The notes under the pieces were generated by a model that did no database searches, had not been told where the DNA came from, and saw nothing but the letters and a program-made list of their open reading frames with translations. A stretch of 13,468 nucleotides of DNA, taken from NCBI GenBank assembly GCA_029859455.1, contig JAOUDE010000031.1, positions 1 through 13,468 on the forward strand, given 5' to 3'. This DNA is from Ignavibacteria bacterium (lineage in GTDB: Bacteria > Bacteroidota > Ignavibacteria > UBA10030 > UBA6906). Made by a program: the position numbers and the translations under genes. Below are positions 1 through 7,051 of the stretch, piece by piece (the stretch's first letter is position 1; each line of letters starts with the position of its first letter).

Positions 1-17
1 GGCCTTGGTCGAAAGAC

Positions 18-76
18 ACAATTCTGACTTCAAAGACTGGGAAAGTCCTGAAGCGGTATTCAGGTGTCAGAATTGT
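18..76. repeat. Nested inverted repeat, unknown element
   Basis: ACAATTCTGAC at 18-28 is the exact reverse complement of GTCAGAATTGT at 66-76. Inside it a second perfect pair, CCTGAA (47-52) and TTCAGG (59-64), can form a stem, and CTTCA (28-32) can alternatively pair with TGAAG (49-53). Neither strand has a T-run after the structure, so it does not look like a terminator. It may be an intergenic repeat or a small non-autonomous element. Nothing in the window identifies it further. Confidence 0.5.
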
Positions 77-156
77 AAAGCGGAGTTTGGTAATATCCCT
101 CCCGCCTTCCAGCGATGGCGGTTGGCTTGGCGCAATCCACCAGCGAATGAGCACAA

Positions 157-200
157 CGTCATTGCGAGGCCCGACCTCTTCTGTCGGGCCGAAGCAATCT
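157..200. repeat. CGTCATTGCGAGG-type palindromic intergenic repeat, full copy
   Basis: The copy begins CGTCATTGCGAGGCCCGAC and ends GAAGCAATCT. GGCCCGAC (168-175) pairs perfectly with GTCGGGCC (183-190) across a 7-nt loop, and the flanking ATTGC (161-165) pairs with GCAAT (194-198). The result is a two-part hairpin with a small internal loop. I recognise the CGTCATTGCGAG...GAAGCAATCT layout as a repeat common between genes in many bacterial genomes; the recognition is from memory, while the pairing is directly visible. A further small hairpin, CCACGA/TCGTGG, lies just downstream at 203-219. Confidence 0.7.
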
Positions 201-222
201 GACCACGAGCGAGTCGTGGGCC

Positions 223-241
223 CGTCATTGCGAGGCCCGAC
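223..241. repeat. Partial second copy of the CGTCATTGCGAGG repeat
   Basis: These 19 bases are identical to the first 19 bases of the copy starting at 157, a direct repeat with a 66-bp period. The sequence diverges right after CCCGAC, and the right half of the palindrome is missing. Twelve bases later lies the stop codon of the type IX sorting-tail remnant, so this repeat appears truncated at a rearranged junction. Confidence 0.65.
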
Positions 242-252
242 TATTCCCTGCA

Positions 253-357
253 CTACTTCATCAAGACAAGTCTCCTGGTTTCGCTGAAATCGCCTGCCTT
301 CAACCGGTAGAAATAAACCCCGCTGGCCAGACTGCCGCCGTTGTAAGTGCAGGGGTT
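253..357 (-). pseudogene. Remnant of a type IX secretion C-terminal sorting domain
   Basis: Reading the minus strand from 357 to the TAG at 253-255 gives about 34 codons. They include NGGSLASGVYFYRLKAGDF and end in RRLVLMK-stop. This is the characteristic final strand-turn-strand of the T9SS type A (Por) sorting domain that ends many secreted proteins of Bacteroidota, Ignavibacteriota and relatives. No start codon, signal peptide or passenger domain lies in front of it: upstream in this frame is the tail of the VOC gene, whose TAA is at 372-374 in a different frame. I read it as the 3' fossil of a secreted-protein gene lost by deletion or left by recombination. It is too short to be a functional exported protein. 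The match to the motif is strong; the history is inference. Confidence 0.75.
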
Positions 358-371
358 CTGATGCTTCGGTC

Positions 372-794
372 TTAGCGTGCGAAGATCTGCGATGGATCCC
401 GGAATGCCTTGAATTCCAGAGCGTTGCCCGAGGGATCGAGGAAGAACATCGTGGCCTGCTCTCCGACTTCGCCTTCGAACCTGATGTAAGGTTCTATGAC
501 GAAGCGAATCCCGGCAGCGATGAGCCGGTCACGCAGCGCTTTCCATTCAGCAAGGGAAACGATCACGCCGAAGTGAGGGACCGGCACATCGTGACCATCG
601 ACTGCATTCACATGAGAGGAAGGAGCCTCGCCGGCCGGCCTTCGGTGAGCAACGACCTGATGACCGAAGAGGTTGAAGTCCACCCAGGTTTCCGCGCTGC
701 GCCCTTCGGGGCACCCGAGCAACTCTCCGTAGAACTTTCTCGCTTCCTGAAGGTCTCGGACCGGAAATGCCAGATGAAACGGACTGACCGTCAA
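372..794 (-). CDS. VOC-superfamily (glyoxalase/dioxygenase fold) protein
   Basis: The 140-residue product has the length and beta-alpha-beta-beta-beta arrangement of a single vicinal-oxygen-chelate unit pair. HLAFPVRDL (residues 7-15) opens the first module, followed by ARKFYGELLGC (18-28) and WVDFNLFGHQVVAH (37-50). VPHFGV (72-77) opens the second, and MFFLDPSGNALEFKAF (116-131) ends it. H7, H74 and E127 sit where VOC enzymes place their metal ligands. The substrate is unknown. I chose the TTG at 794 because AGGAGGG lies 6 nt upstream (about 800-806) and the domain starts at once; longer in-frame versions reach back into gyrA and encode Lys/Arg-rich nonsense. It starts 28 bp after the gyrA stop, so it is probably co-transcribed, but a link to gyrase function is not implied. 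Confidence 0.88.
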   Translation of the reverse strand: MTVSPFHLAFPVRDLQEARKFYGELLGCPEGRSAETWVDFNLFGHQVVAHRRPAGEAPSSHVNAVDGHDVPVPHFGVIVSLAEWKALRDRLIAAGIRFVIEPYIRFEGEVGEQATMFFLDPSGNALEFKAFRDPSQIFAR

Positions 795-822
795 CGTGTC
801 CCTCCTCCCGAAAATGGCGTCA

Positions 823-3420
823 CTACGACTTCCGCCCCCTCTTCTTTTTCCCCTTTGCTCCCGGACTGCGTTTCTTTTTTCCGCTCTTCTCCTTGAAGAG
901 GTCTTCCTGACCCTCTGGTTTCTTCTCAGCAGGTTTCGCGGGTGCCTCCATCTGGACCGGGACTGCCGTCGTCTCTTCGATTTTCGGTTCCTCGTCTTCC
1001 GGAATGACGACAGCGACATCGGAGATACTGTCACCCTGGTCAAGCCGGATCAGGCGGACCCCCTGAGTGTTCCTTCCAGCGGTCCTGATCTCGGACGTAT
1101 GTTGACGGATGACGATGCCGTGGTCCGTGACGATCACAACGTCATCATGGTCAAGGACTTCTTTCACTGCGACCATTGGCCCCGTCCTGTCTGATGTCTT
1201 GACGGTGATGATTCCCTTCCCTCCCCGGTGGCTGATCCGGTATTCCTCGATCTCGCTTCGCTTTCCATATCCCTTCTCGGTTGCAACAAGGATCGTGGAG
1301 CTGTCCCGTCGCAGGGCGACGGCTCCGATCACCCGGTCACCCTTGCCAAGGCGGACCGCACGGACCCCTGAGGCGCTCCTCCCCATCGTCCGCACTTCGT
1401 TCTCATGGAAGCGGATCGCCATACCGTTTCGCGTTCCTATGACGATATCCTGCTGGCCGCCGGTCTTCCTCGCTTCGATCAGCTTGTCGCCCTTCTTCAG
1501 CGTAATGGCGCCGATTCCCGTCTTTCTGGGGTTGCTGAATTCAGACAGGGATGTTTTCTTGATCATCCCCTGCTCCGTTACCATCATGATGTTCAGGGCA
1601 CCGTCGAAGTTCTTGACCGCTACATACGACGCGATCGTCTCGTCAGGAGACTTCGACACGAGGGTTGCAATTGATTTTCCCCGGGAAGTACGAGAGGCCT
1701 CCGGTATCTCAAAAACCTTCAGCCAGTAGACCCTCCCGAGATCCGTGAAGAGCATGATATATTCATGGGTCGAAGCGATAAACATCGCCTCGACAAAGTC
1801 GTCCTCGCGGATCGACGCACCCATACTCCCCCTGCCCCCGCGTGACTGCCTCCGATAGCCGCTGACCGGGAGGCGTTTCACGAATCCGCGGTGGCTGATC
1901 GTGATCACCACCTGCTCATCCGCGATCATATCTTCAACGGAGAACTCCTCTGCCTTGTAGACGATCTCGGTCCTTCGCTCATCGCCATACTTGTCCTTGA
2001 TCTCCAGAAGCTCCTCTTTGATGATCTGCAACTGGAGCTGCTTGCTTTTCAAAATCGCTTTGAGCCGCTCGATCAGCTTGATCGTTTCCCGGTATTCCTG
2101 CTCGATCTTCTTTCGCTCCAGGCCTGTGAGCCGCTGAAGCCGCATGTCGAGGATCGCCCTCGCCTGAATTTCGCTCAACTTGAATTTCTTCATCAGGCCG
2201 ACCCGCGCCGCTTCGGTATCCTTCGACGCCTTGATTAGCTTGATCACGGCATCGATGTTGTCCAGGGCGATGATGTAGCCTTCGAGGATGTGCGCCTTCC
2301 TCTCTGCCTCCTCCAGCTCGAATTTCGATCGCCGGACAACCACATCGTTCCGGTGCGCGACGAAATTCTCGAGGGCTTCCTTCAGTGTGAGCACCTTCGG
2401 GCGGCCGTCCACCAGGGCGAGCATGATGACCCCGAATGTGGTCTGCATCTGCGTATGCTTGTACAGGTTGTTCAGAATAACCCCTGCGTTGGCGTCACGC
2501 TTCAGGTCGATCACGATCCTGAGGCCATCACGATCGGATTCGTCCTTGATGTCGGAGATATCGTCCAGCTTCTTGTCATTCACCAGATTCGCAATCCGTT
2601 CGATCAGCCCCGCTTTATTGACCTGAAACGGAATCTCGGTAACGACAATCCTCTGCCTGTCACCTTTCCCGGTTTCTATGGTCGCCTTCGCCCTGACAAT
2701 AATCCTCCCCCGGCCGGTCTTGTATGCTTCCCGGACCGGTTCATAGCCGTAGATGATTCCCCCGGTCGGGAAATCGGGCGCCTTCACGTACTTCATCAGG
2801 TTCTCGCTGGTCAGCTTGCTGTCACCGATCAGTGCGATGCAGGCATCGATCACCTCTGAAAGATTATGCGGAGGGATGTTGGTCGCCATGCCGACCGCGA
2901 TCCCGCTCGCCCCGTTGATGAGAAGGTTCGGCGCACGTGCCGGCATGACGGACGGCTCCGTCAACGTGTCGTCAAAGTTCGGCACGAAGTCGACCGTGTT
3001 CTTGTCGAGGTCCTTCAGCGTTTCTTCGGCAATTCTGGAGAGCCGCGCCTCCGTATACCTCATGGCGGCAGCGGAGTCTCCGTCCACCGATCCGAAGTTT
3101 CCCTGTCCATCGACAAGCGTATAGCGCATCGAGAAATCCTGGGCCATACGAACCATCGTGTCATACACGGCGGAGTCACCATGGGGATGGTATTTTCCAA
3201 GAACTTCGCCGACGATACGGGCCGACTTCTTGTAAGCCCGGTTGGACGCAAGGCCGAGCTCCTGCATGCCGAAGAGCACTCTCCGGTGCACCGGTTTCAG
3301 TCCGTCGCGGACGTCGGGGAGCGCCCGCGCGACGATGACCGACATCGAATAATCGATGTACGAGCCCTTCATTTCTTCTTCGATATCGACAGGAATAATT
3401 TTTTCAGTAGGAGTTGCCAT
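823..3420 (-). CDS. gyrA: DNA gyrase subunit A
   Basis: This is the breakage-reunion subunit of the A2B2 gyrase, which introduces negative supercoils using ATP. In 865 residues it has the N-terminal winged-helix/tower region with catalytic Tyr122 in AAMRYTEARL. The quinolone-determining positions Ser83 and Asp87 are wild type in E. coli numbering. The GPDG-type coil and primary dimer interface follow, then the DNA-wrapping beta-pinwheel from about residue 525. The GyrA box reads QSRGGRG (525-531), one change from the usual Q(R/K)RGG(R/K)G. After the pinwheel comes an acidic/Pro linker and then a strongly basic tail with 12 Lys/Arg in the last 22 residues, unlike the acidic E. coli tail. The ATG at 3420 matches the family's N-terminus (VDIEEEMKGSYIDYSM) but has no Shine-Dalgarno sequence. 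It follows gyrB by 55 bp. Confidence 0.98.
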   Translation of the reverse strand: MATPTEKIIPVDIEEEMKGSYIDYSMSVIVARALPDVRDGLKPVHRRVLFGMQELGLASNRAYKKSARIVGEVLGKYHPHGDSAVYDTMVRMAQDFSMRYTLVDGQGNFGSVDGDSAAAMRYTEARLSRIAEETLKDLDKNTVDFVPNFDDTLTEPSVMPARAPNLLINGASGIAVGMATNIPPHNLSEVIDACIALIGDSKLTSENLMKYVKAPDFPTGGIIYGYEPVREAYKTGRGRIIVRAKATIETGKGDRQRIVVTEIPFQVNKAGLIERIANLVNDKKLDDISDIKDESDRDGLRIVIDLKRDANAGVILNNLYKHTQMQTTFGVIMLALVDGRPKVLTLKEALENFVAHRNDVVVRRSKFELEEAERKAHILEGYIIALDNIDAVIKLIKASKDTEAARVGLMKKFKLSEIQARAILDMRLQRLTGLERKKIEQEYRETIKLIERLKAILKSKQLQLQIIKEELLEIKDKYGDERRTEIVYKAEEFSVEDMIADEQVVITISHRGFVKRLPVSGYRRQSRGGRGSMGASIREDDFVEAMFIASTHEYIMLFTDLGRVYWLKVFEIPEASRTSRGKSIATLVSKSPDETIASYVAVKNFDGALNIMMVTEQGMIKKTSLSEFSNPRKTGIGAITLKKGDKLIEARKTGGQQDIVIGTRNGMAIRFHENEVRTMGRSASGVRAVRLGKGDRVIGAVALRRDSSTILVATEKGYGKRSEIEEYRISHRGGKGIITVKTSDRTGPMVAVKEVLDHDDVVIVTDHGIVIRQHTSEIRTAGRNTQGVRLIRLDQGDSISDVAVVIPEDEEPKIEETTAVPVQMEAPAKPAEKKPEGQEDLFKEKSGKKKRSPGAKGKKKRGRKS

Positions 3421-3429
3421 AAGGGAATT

Positions 3430-3461
3430 TTATCATTTGGTCATTTCATGATTGGATCATT
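3430..3461. repeat. Imperfect 8-bp tandem repeat in the gyrB-gyrA spacer
   Basis: Four consecutive octamers on the plus strand read TTATCATT, TGGTCATT, TCATGATT and GGATCATT. They fill most of the 55-bp spacer upstream of the gyrA start. They share a T-rich NNNTCATT-like pattern but are not identical, so the period could be chance in a short AT-rich spacer. No Shine-Dalgarno sequence is present here for gyrA. Confidence 0.35.
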
Positions 3462-3475
3462 GTTTGATCGTTCGC

Positions 3476-5542
3476 TCAGACGTCGAGGTTCCGGACATAC
3501 TTCGCATTCCGTTCGATGAATTCCCGTCGCGGTTCGACAGCATCGCCCATCAGGATCGCGAATGTCCGGTCGGCGTCCGCCGCGTTCTCGATCGTTACCT
3601 TCAGAATGGTTCTCGTCTCCGGGTTCATCGTCGTCGACCAGAGTTGTTCCGGGTTCATTTCACCGAGACCCTTGAACCGGGAGATGGCAATGCCCCCTGC
3701 GGTCTTCACGGCTTCTTCCCCGCCATCCTCTTCAGCCGTTGCAGCGCCATCGGCCTTTTTGTTCTTCCCTCCCCCGAACCGTTTAATGACCTCGTCCCGC
3801 TCGTCTTCATCGAACGCATACGCCTCCTGCTTCCCCTTCTTGATCTTGAACAGGGGCGGCTGGGCGATATAGATATGTCCCAGCTCGATCAGCTCCTTCA
3901 TGTGGCGGTAGAAGAGCGTAAGCAGAAGGGTGCGGATATGAGACCCGTCGACATCAGCGTCGCACATCAGGATGATCTTGCCATAGCGTACCTTCGCGGG
4001 GTCGAACTCCTCGCCGACACCTGCGCCGATTGCCGTAAAGATGTTCCGGACCTCCTCGTTCTCCAGAATCTTGTTCAGGCGGGCCTTTTCAACGTTCAGG
4101 ATCTTACCCTTGAGCGGAAGAATCGCCTGAAACCTCCTGTCGCGCCCCTGCTTCGCACTGCCTCCCGCCGAGTCACCCTCAACGAGGTACAATTCACAGT
4201 GATCAGGATCGGTGATGGAGCAGTCGGCAAGTTTGCCCGGAAGCCCTCCGGACGACAGCGCGTTCTTCCTCCGTGTGAGATCCCGGGCCTTCCTTGCTGC
4301 TTCGCGGGCTTCGGCCGCCCGCATTGATTTCTCGATAATCCGCTTCCCGTCACCCGGGTTGTCCTCCAGCCAGGCCGTAATCGCCGGCCCAACCACGCTT
4401 TCGACGATACTCTTTACTTCGCTGTTCCCCAGCTTGGTCTTCGTCTGCCCTTCGAACTGGGGTTCGGGAACTTTTACACTGATGACACCGGTGAAGCCTT
4501 CCCGGAAATCCTCGCCTGTCAATTGCAGTTTTCCCTCTTTCAGGAGTCCTGCCTTGTACGCGTAGTTGTTGAGCGAGCGGGTCATCGCCGTCCGGAATCC
4601 GACGAGGTGCGTTCCCCCTTCATGGGTGTTGATGTTGTTCACATACGAGAAGATGTTCTCGGTGAATTGATTGTTGTAATGGAACGCCGCTTCGACGTCG
4701 ACCGGCCTGCCGTGATCATCATCCCCGGCCCCCTTCGCAAAGAACGGTTTGCGTATCAGGGATGTCCGTGTCGCATCGACATACCGGACAAATTCACTCA
4801 GTCCTCCCTCGTAGTGAAAGGTCTCGTCTCTCTCTTCGCCTTCGCGAAGATCCATGATCCGGAGCGTCACTTCAGGGTTGAGGAAGGCGAGCTCGCGGAG
4901 GCGCTCCGCCAGGGTCTCAAAGCGGAACACCCTGTTCTTGAAGATCTCGCCATCGGGCAGGAATGTCACACTGGTCCCTGTCTGCCCCTTCTCCGTCTTT
5001 CCCACCACTTTCGCAGGGGCCACCGGTGTTCCCCTCCTGAACCTCTGCTTCCAGAGCTTCCCGCTCCGCCTCACTTCAACTTCGAGGTGCTCGCTCAGCG
5101 CATTGACCACAGAAACACCGACTCCGTGAAGACCGCCGGAAACCTTGTATGTCGCCTTGTCGAATTTTCCGCCCGCGTGGAGGACTGTCATCACGACCTC
5201 GAGTGCGGAGCGTTTCTCATCCTTGTGGATATCTGTCGGGATTCCCCGCCCATCATCATCAACGGTCACCGACCCGTCCTGATTGATGGTGACAACGATC
5301 TTCCGCGCGTAACCGGCGAGCGCTTCGTCGATCGAGTTATCCACCACTTCATAGACAAGGTGGTGGAGCCCGCGCGTGCTCACGTCGCCGATATACATCG
5401 CAGGCCTGCGCCGGACAGCCTCGAGTCCCTTGAGAACAGTGATATCCTTTGCGGAATATCCTTCTCCGTTCTTTCTCGACGCGTCCATCTGCCCGCGCCC
5501 GGCCGGCTTCTTCTTTTCCTTCGCAGTTACACTTTTTGCCAT
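3476..5542 (-). CDS. gyrB: DNA gyrase subunit B
   Basis: This is the ATPase and TOPRIM subunit of gyrase, 688 residues. The GHKL ATPase shows Glu65 and Asn69 in EVVDNSIDEA, DDGRGIP (96-102) and the ATP lid GGLHGVG (136-142). The transducer follows. TOPRIM begins with EGDSAGG (455-461) and has metal-binding Asp528/530/532 in DADVDGSH, then PPLFKI. The C-terminus has RFKGLGEMNPEQLW near residues 622-635. Two departures stand out. There is a basic N-terminal extension of about 25 residues before the conserved start (a second Met at 19 could also serve). There is also a Gly/Ala/Glu/Lys-rich insertion of about 28 residues at 590-617, just before the RFKGLGE motif. It starts 19 nt after the dciA stop, consistent with one transcript. 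Confidence 0.98.
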   Translation of the reverse strand: MAKSVTAKEKKKPAGRGQMDASRKNGEGYSAKDITVLKGLEAVRRRPAMYIGDVSTRGLHHLVYEVVDNSIDEALAGYARKIVVTINQDGSVTVDDDGRGIPTDIHKDEKRSALEVVMTVLHAGGKFDKATYKVSGGLHGVGVSVVNALSEHLEVEVRRSGKLWKQRFRRGTPVAPAKVVGKTEKGQTGTSVTFLPDGEIFKNRVFRFETLAERLRELAFLNPEVTLRIMDLREGEERDETFHYEGGLSEFVRYVDATRTSLIRKPFFAKGAGDDDHGRPVDVEAAFHYNNQFTENIFSYVNNINTHEGGTHLVGFRTAMTRSLNNYAYKAGLLKEGKLQLTGEDFREGFTGVISVKVPEPQFEGQTKTKLGNSEVKSIVESVVGPAITAWLEDNPGDGKRIIEKSMRAAEAREAARKARDLTRRKNALSSGGLPGKLADCSITDPDHCELYLVEGDSAGGSAKQGRDRRFQAILPLKGKILNVEKARLNKILENEEVRNIFTAIGAGVGEEFDPAKVRYGKIILMCDADVDGSHIRTLLLTLFYRHMKELIELGHIYIAQPPLFKIKKGKQEAYAFDEDERDEVIKRFGGGKNKKADGAATAEEDGGEEAVKTAGGIAISRFKGLGEMNPEQLWSTTMNPETRTILKVTIENAADADRTFAILMGDAVEPRREFIERNAKYVRNLDV

Positions 5543-5561
5543 ACGTTCATTCTTCTCTGTT

Positions 5562-5849
5562 TCAATGAAACCGAATATCCCTGACGAGTTTCTTTCCGGC
5601 GTGCTGCCGGACCTTCTCCAGGATCTGATTCTTCCTCAGCGCAAGCTCGTTTCTCCATGACGCTGTCTTCACATCGACAAACAATACACCGTTGACAATC
5701 CTCCGCGGAGTGGTTACGCTTGCGATCTTTTCACCCACAATCGATTCCCAGGAGTTCAGAACATCAAACTGCTGAATCCGCTTCGTCATTCCGAGCTGCC
5801 GGAAAAGAGACTGAAGCGCAGAGCCGATCGATTCGGGTGATGAACTCAT
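5562..5849 (-). CDS. dciA: DciA-type DUF721 protein, predicted replicative helicase loader/operator
   Basis: The 95-residue product carries the DUF721/DciA core: a Trp-containing helix then VG (NSWESIVGEKIA, residues about 32-43), a Pro-Arg turn, the strand NGVLFVDV, and SWRNELALRKNQIL. DciA is the ancestral bacterial partner that helps load DnaB where DnaC or DnaI are absent. The protein is short and basic and consists of little more than the domain. Its ATG overlaps the recF stop by 4 bases (ATGA, 5846-5849), so translation is probably coupled. gyrB begins 19 nt downstream. The symbol follows the family; I have not confirmed DnaB interaction. Confidence 0.85.
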   Translation of the reverse strand: MSSSPESIGSALQSLFRQLGMTKRIQQFDVLNSWESIVGEKIASVTTPRRIVNGVLFVDVKTASWRNELALRKNQILEKVRQHAGKKLVRDIRFH

Positions 5850-6982
5850 TCCCTTATCCTGCAGGTTCCATCCTCGACAATAATCGTCCTGGGAGGATCG
5901 CCCTGAACTCCTTCACCATTGAAGAAGGGGTCGGTTGTTGCCGTGATGACCGACTGGCCGAGCGTGGAAACCAGGCGGATGATTCTGTCTGACCGTGCTT
6001 CATCCAGCTCACTGAAGAGATCATCCAGCAGGAGCACCGGCACTTCGTCCAGAGCCCCGGCCAGATATTCGAACTCCGCTATCTTCATGGCAAGGATCAT
6101 GGTCTTGTGCTGACCCTGTGAAGCGTGATCCTGCGCGTTCATCCCGTTGATGCTGAGGAGAAGGTCGTCCCTGTGGGGCCCGACAAGGGTCGCTCCTCTG
6201 CGCCGCTCCTCTCTCTCCGTGCGGGCCAGCGCCATTGACAACATCTCTGTGAGAGCCTGCGTCCCGGGTTCATCCGGGAGCGTCGGAGTCGTGCGATACT
6301 CCATGGTGACTTCTTCATGATCCTGTGCGATTCCCCCGTGCACCCGAACGAATGCAGGCAGAAACTCGGTCACAAACTGACGGCGGCGATCGATAATCCT
6401 TGCACCTGTCCGTGTCAGGCTCTCGCTCCACGGCCTGAGCGTCTCGGTACTGACCCCCCCTCTTCCGCCTTTGCCTTCGAGGAGGAGCCTGTTTCGCTGA
6501 CGGAGAACTCTTCGATACTCGAGCAAATCCTCCAGGTACGACCTGCTCCTCTGGGCCAGAACCATATCCAGAAACTTCCGCCGTTCGGCAGGGGCCCCGG
6601 CGGTAATCCGCCCGCTTTCCGGCGACAGAACCACAACAGGAAACCGTCCGATCAGGTGGTTCTGACGCTCAAGCAGGGATCGGTTGACTCCGATCTTTTT
6701 TTCTCCCGCCTCGCGATCGAACCGGATCAGGATATGCTCACGGGTACCCGACCCTGTCAGAAGGTCGCCTTCGATCTCGAACTCTCCGGCCCCCTTTCGC
6801 AGCGTGGTCAGATCACTCGCCGAGAAGAAACTCTTCGTCAATCCGAAATACGAGATCGCCTCGAGGATGCTCGTTTTCCCCTGGCCGTTTCCTCCGATCA
6901 GGAAATTAATCCCGGACCCAAACTCAACAACGCTGTCTCTGTGGTTGCGAAAATTCCTGACCCGTACACTGGCGAGATTCAT
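5846..6982 (-). CDS. recF: RecF, DNA replication/repair SMC-like ATPase
   Basis: RecF binds gapped DNA and with RecO/RecR promotes RecA loading and fork recovery. The 378-residue protein shows MNLASVRVRNFRNH at the start and Walker A GGNGQGKT (30-37). Next come SPESGRITAGAPAERRKFLD in the middle lobe, VGPHRDD, the ABC-type signature region SQGQHKT, and Walker B LLLDDLFSELD with Asp320-Asp321. Its length is normal for the family. The start codon has no good ribosome-binding site. It lies 69 bp downstream of dnaN, with a GC-rich hairpin in the spacer, and overlaps dciA by 4 bases. Confidence 0.97.
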   Translation of the reverse strand: MNLASVRVRNFRNHRDSVVEFGSGINFLIGGNGQGKTSILEAISYFGLTKSFFSASDLTTLRKGAGEFEIEGDLLTGSGTREHILIRFDREAGEKKIGVNRSLLERQNHLIGRFPVVVLSPESGRITAGAPAERRKFLDMVLAQRSRSYLEDLLEYRRVLRQRNRLLLEGKGGRGGVSTETLRPWSESLTRTGARIIDRRRQFVTEFLPAFVRVHGGIAQDHEEVTMEYRTTPTLPDEPGTQALTEMLSMALARTEREERRRGATLVGPHRDDLLLSINGMNAQDHASQGQHKTMILAMKIAEFEYLAGALDEVPVLLLDDLFSELDEARSDRIIRLVSTLGQSVITATTDPFFNGEGVQGDPPRTIIVEDGTCRIRE

Positions 6983-7003
6983 ACTTCGTCATAAAACGAC
7001 GGC

Positions 7004-7025
7004 AGCCCCGCCGGACGACGGGGCT
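7004..7025 (-). other. GC-rich hairpin in the dnaN-recF spacer
   Basis: AGCCCCG (7004-7010) pairs with CGGGGCT (7019-7025) across an 8-nt loop. On the minus strand the stem is followed by GCCGTCGTTTTATG, in which the only T-run is four bases long and displaced from the stem. It may be a weak or partial terminator that lowers recF expression relative to dnaN, or a processing or stability element. It does not meet the usual standard for a strong intrinsic terminator. Confidence 0.4.
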
Positions 7026-7051
7026 ACGGTCATCAGTGTGTCATTGGCCCA

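Noticed and set aside
157..241. CRISPR array
   Set aside because: Only two copies, one partial, with internal palindrome and a single 47-bp gap; no cas genes. It fits an intergenic palindromic repeat.
795..1043. Longer N-terminus for the VOC gene, starting inside gyrA
   Set aside because: The added residues are the frame-shifted reading of the gyrA Lys/Arg-rich tail, and the domain begins directly after the TTG at 794, which has a strong ribosome-binding site.
4523..5584. Plus-strand ORF of 353 codons opposite gyrB
   Set aside because: Antisense to a full-length, unambiguous gyrB, with no domain of its own; long shadow frames are expected at this GC content.
7004..7025. Strong terminator between dnaN and recF
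   Set aside because: The T-run is only four bases and is displaced from the stem; the genes belong to a conserved cluster, so I list it only as a hairpin.
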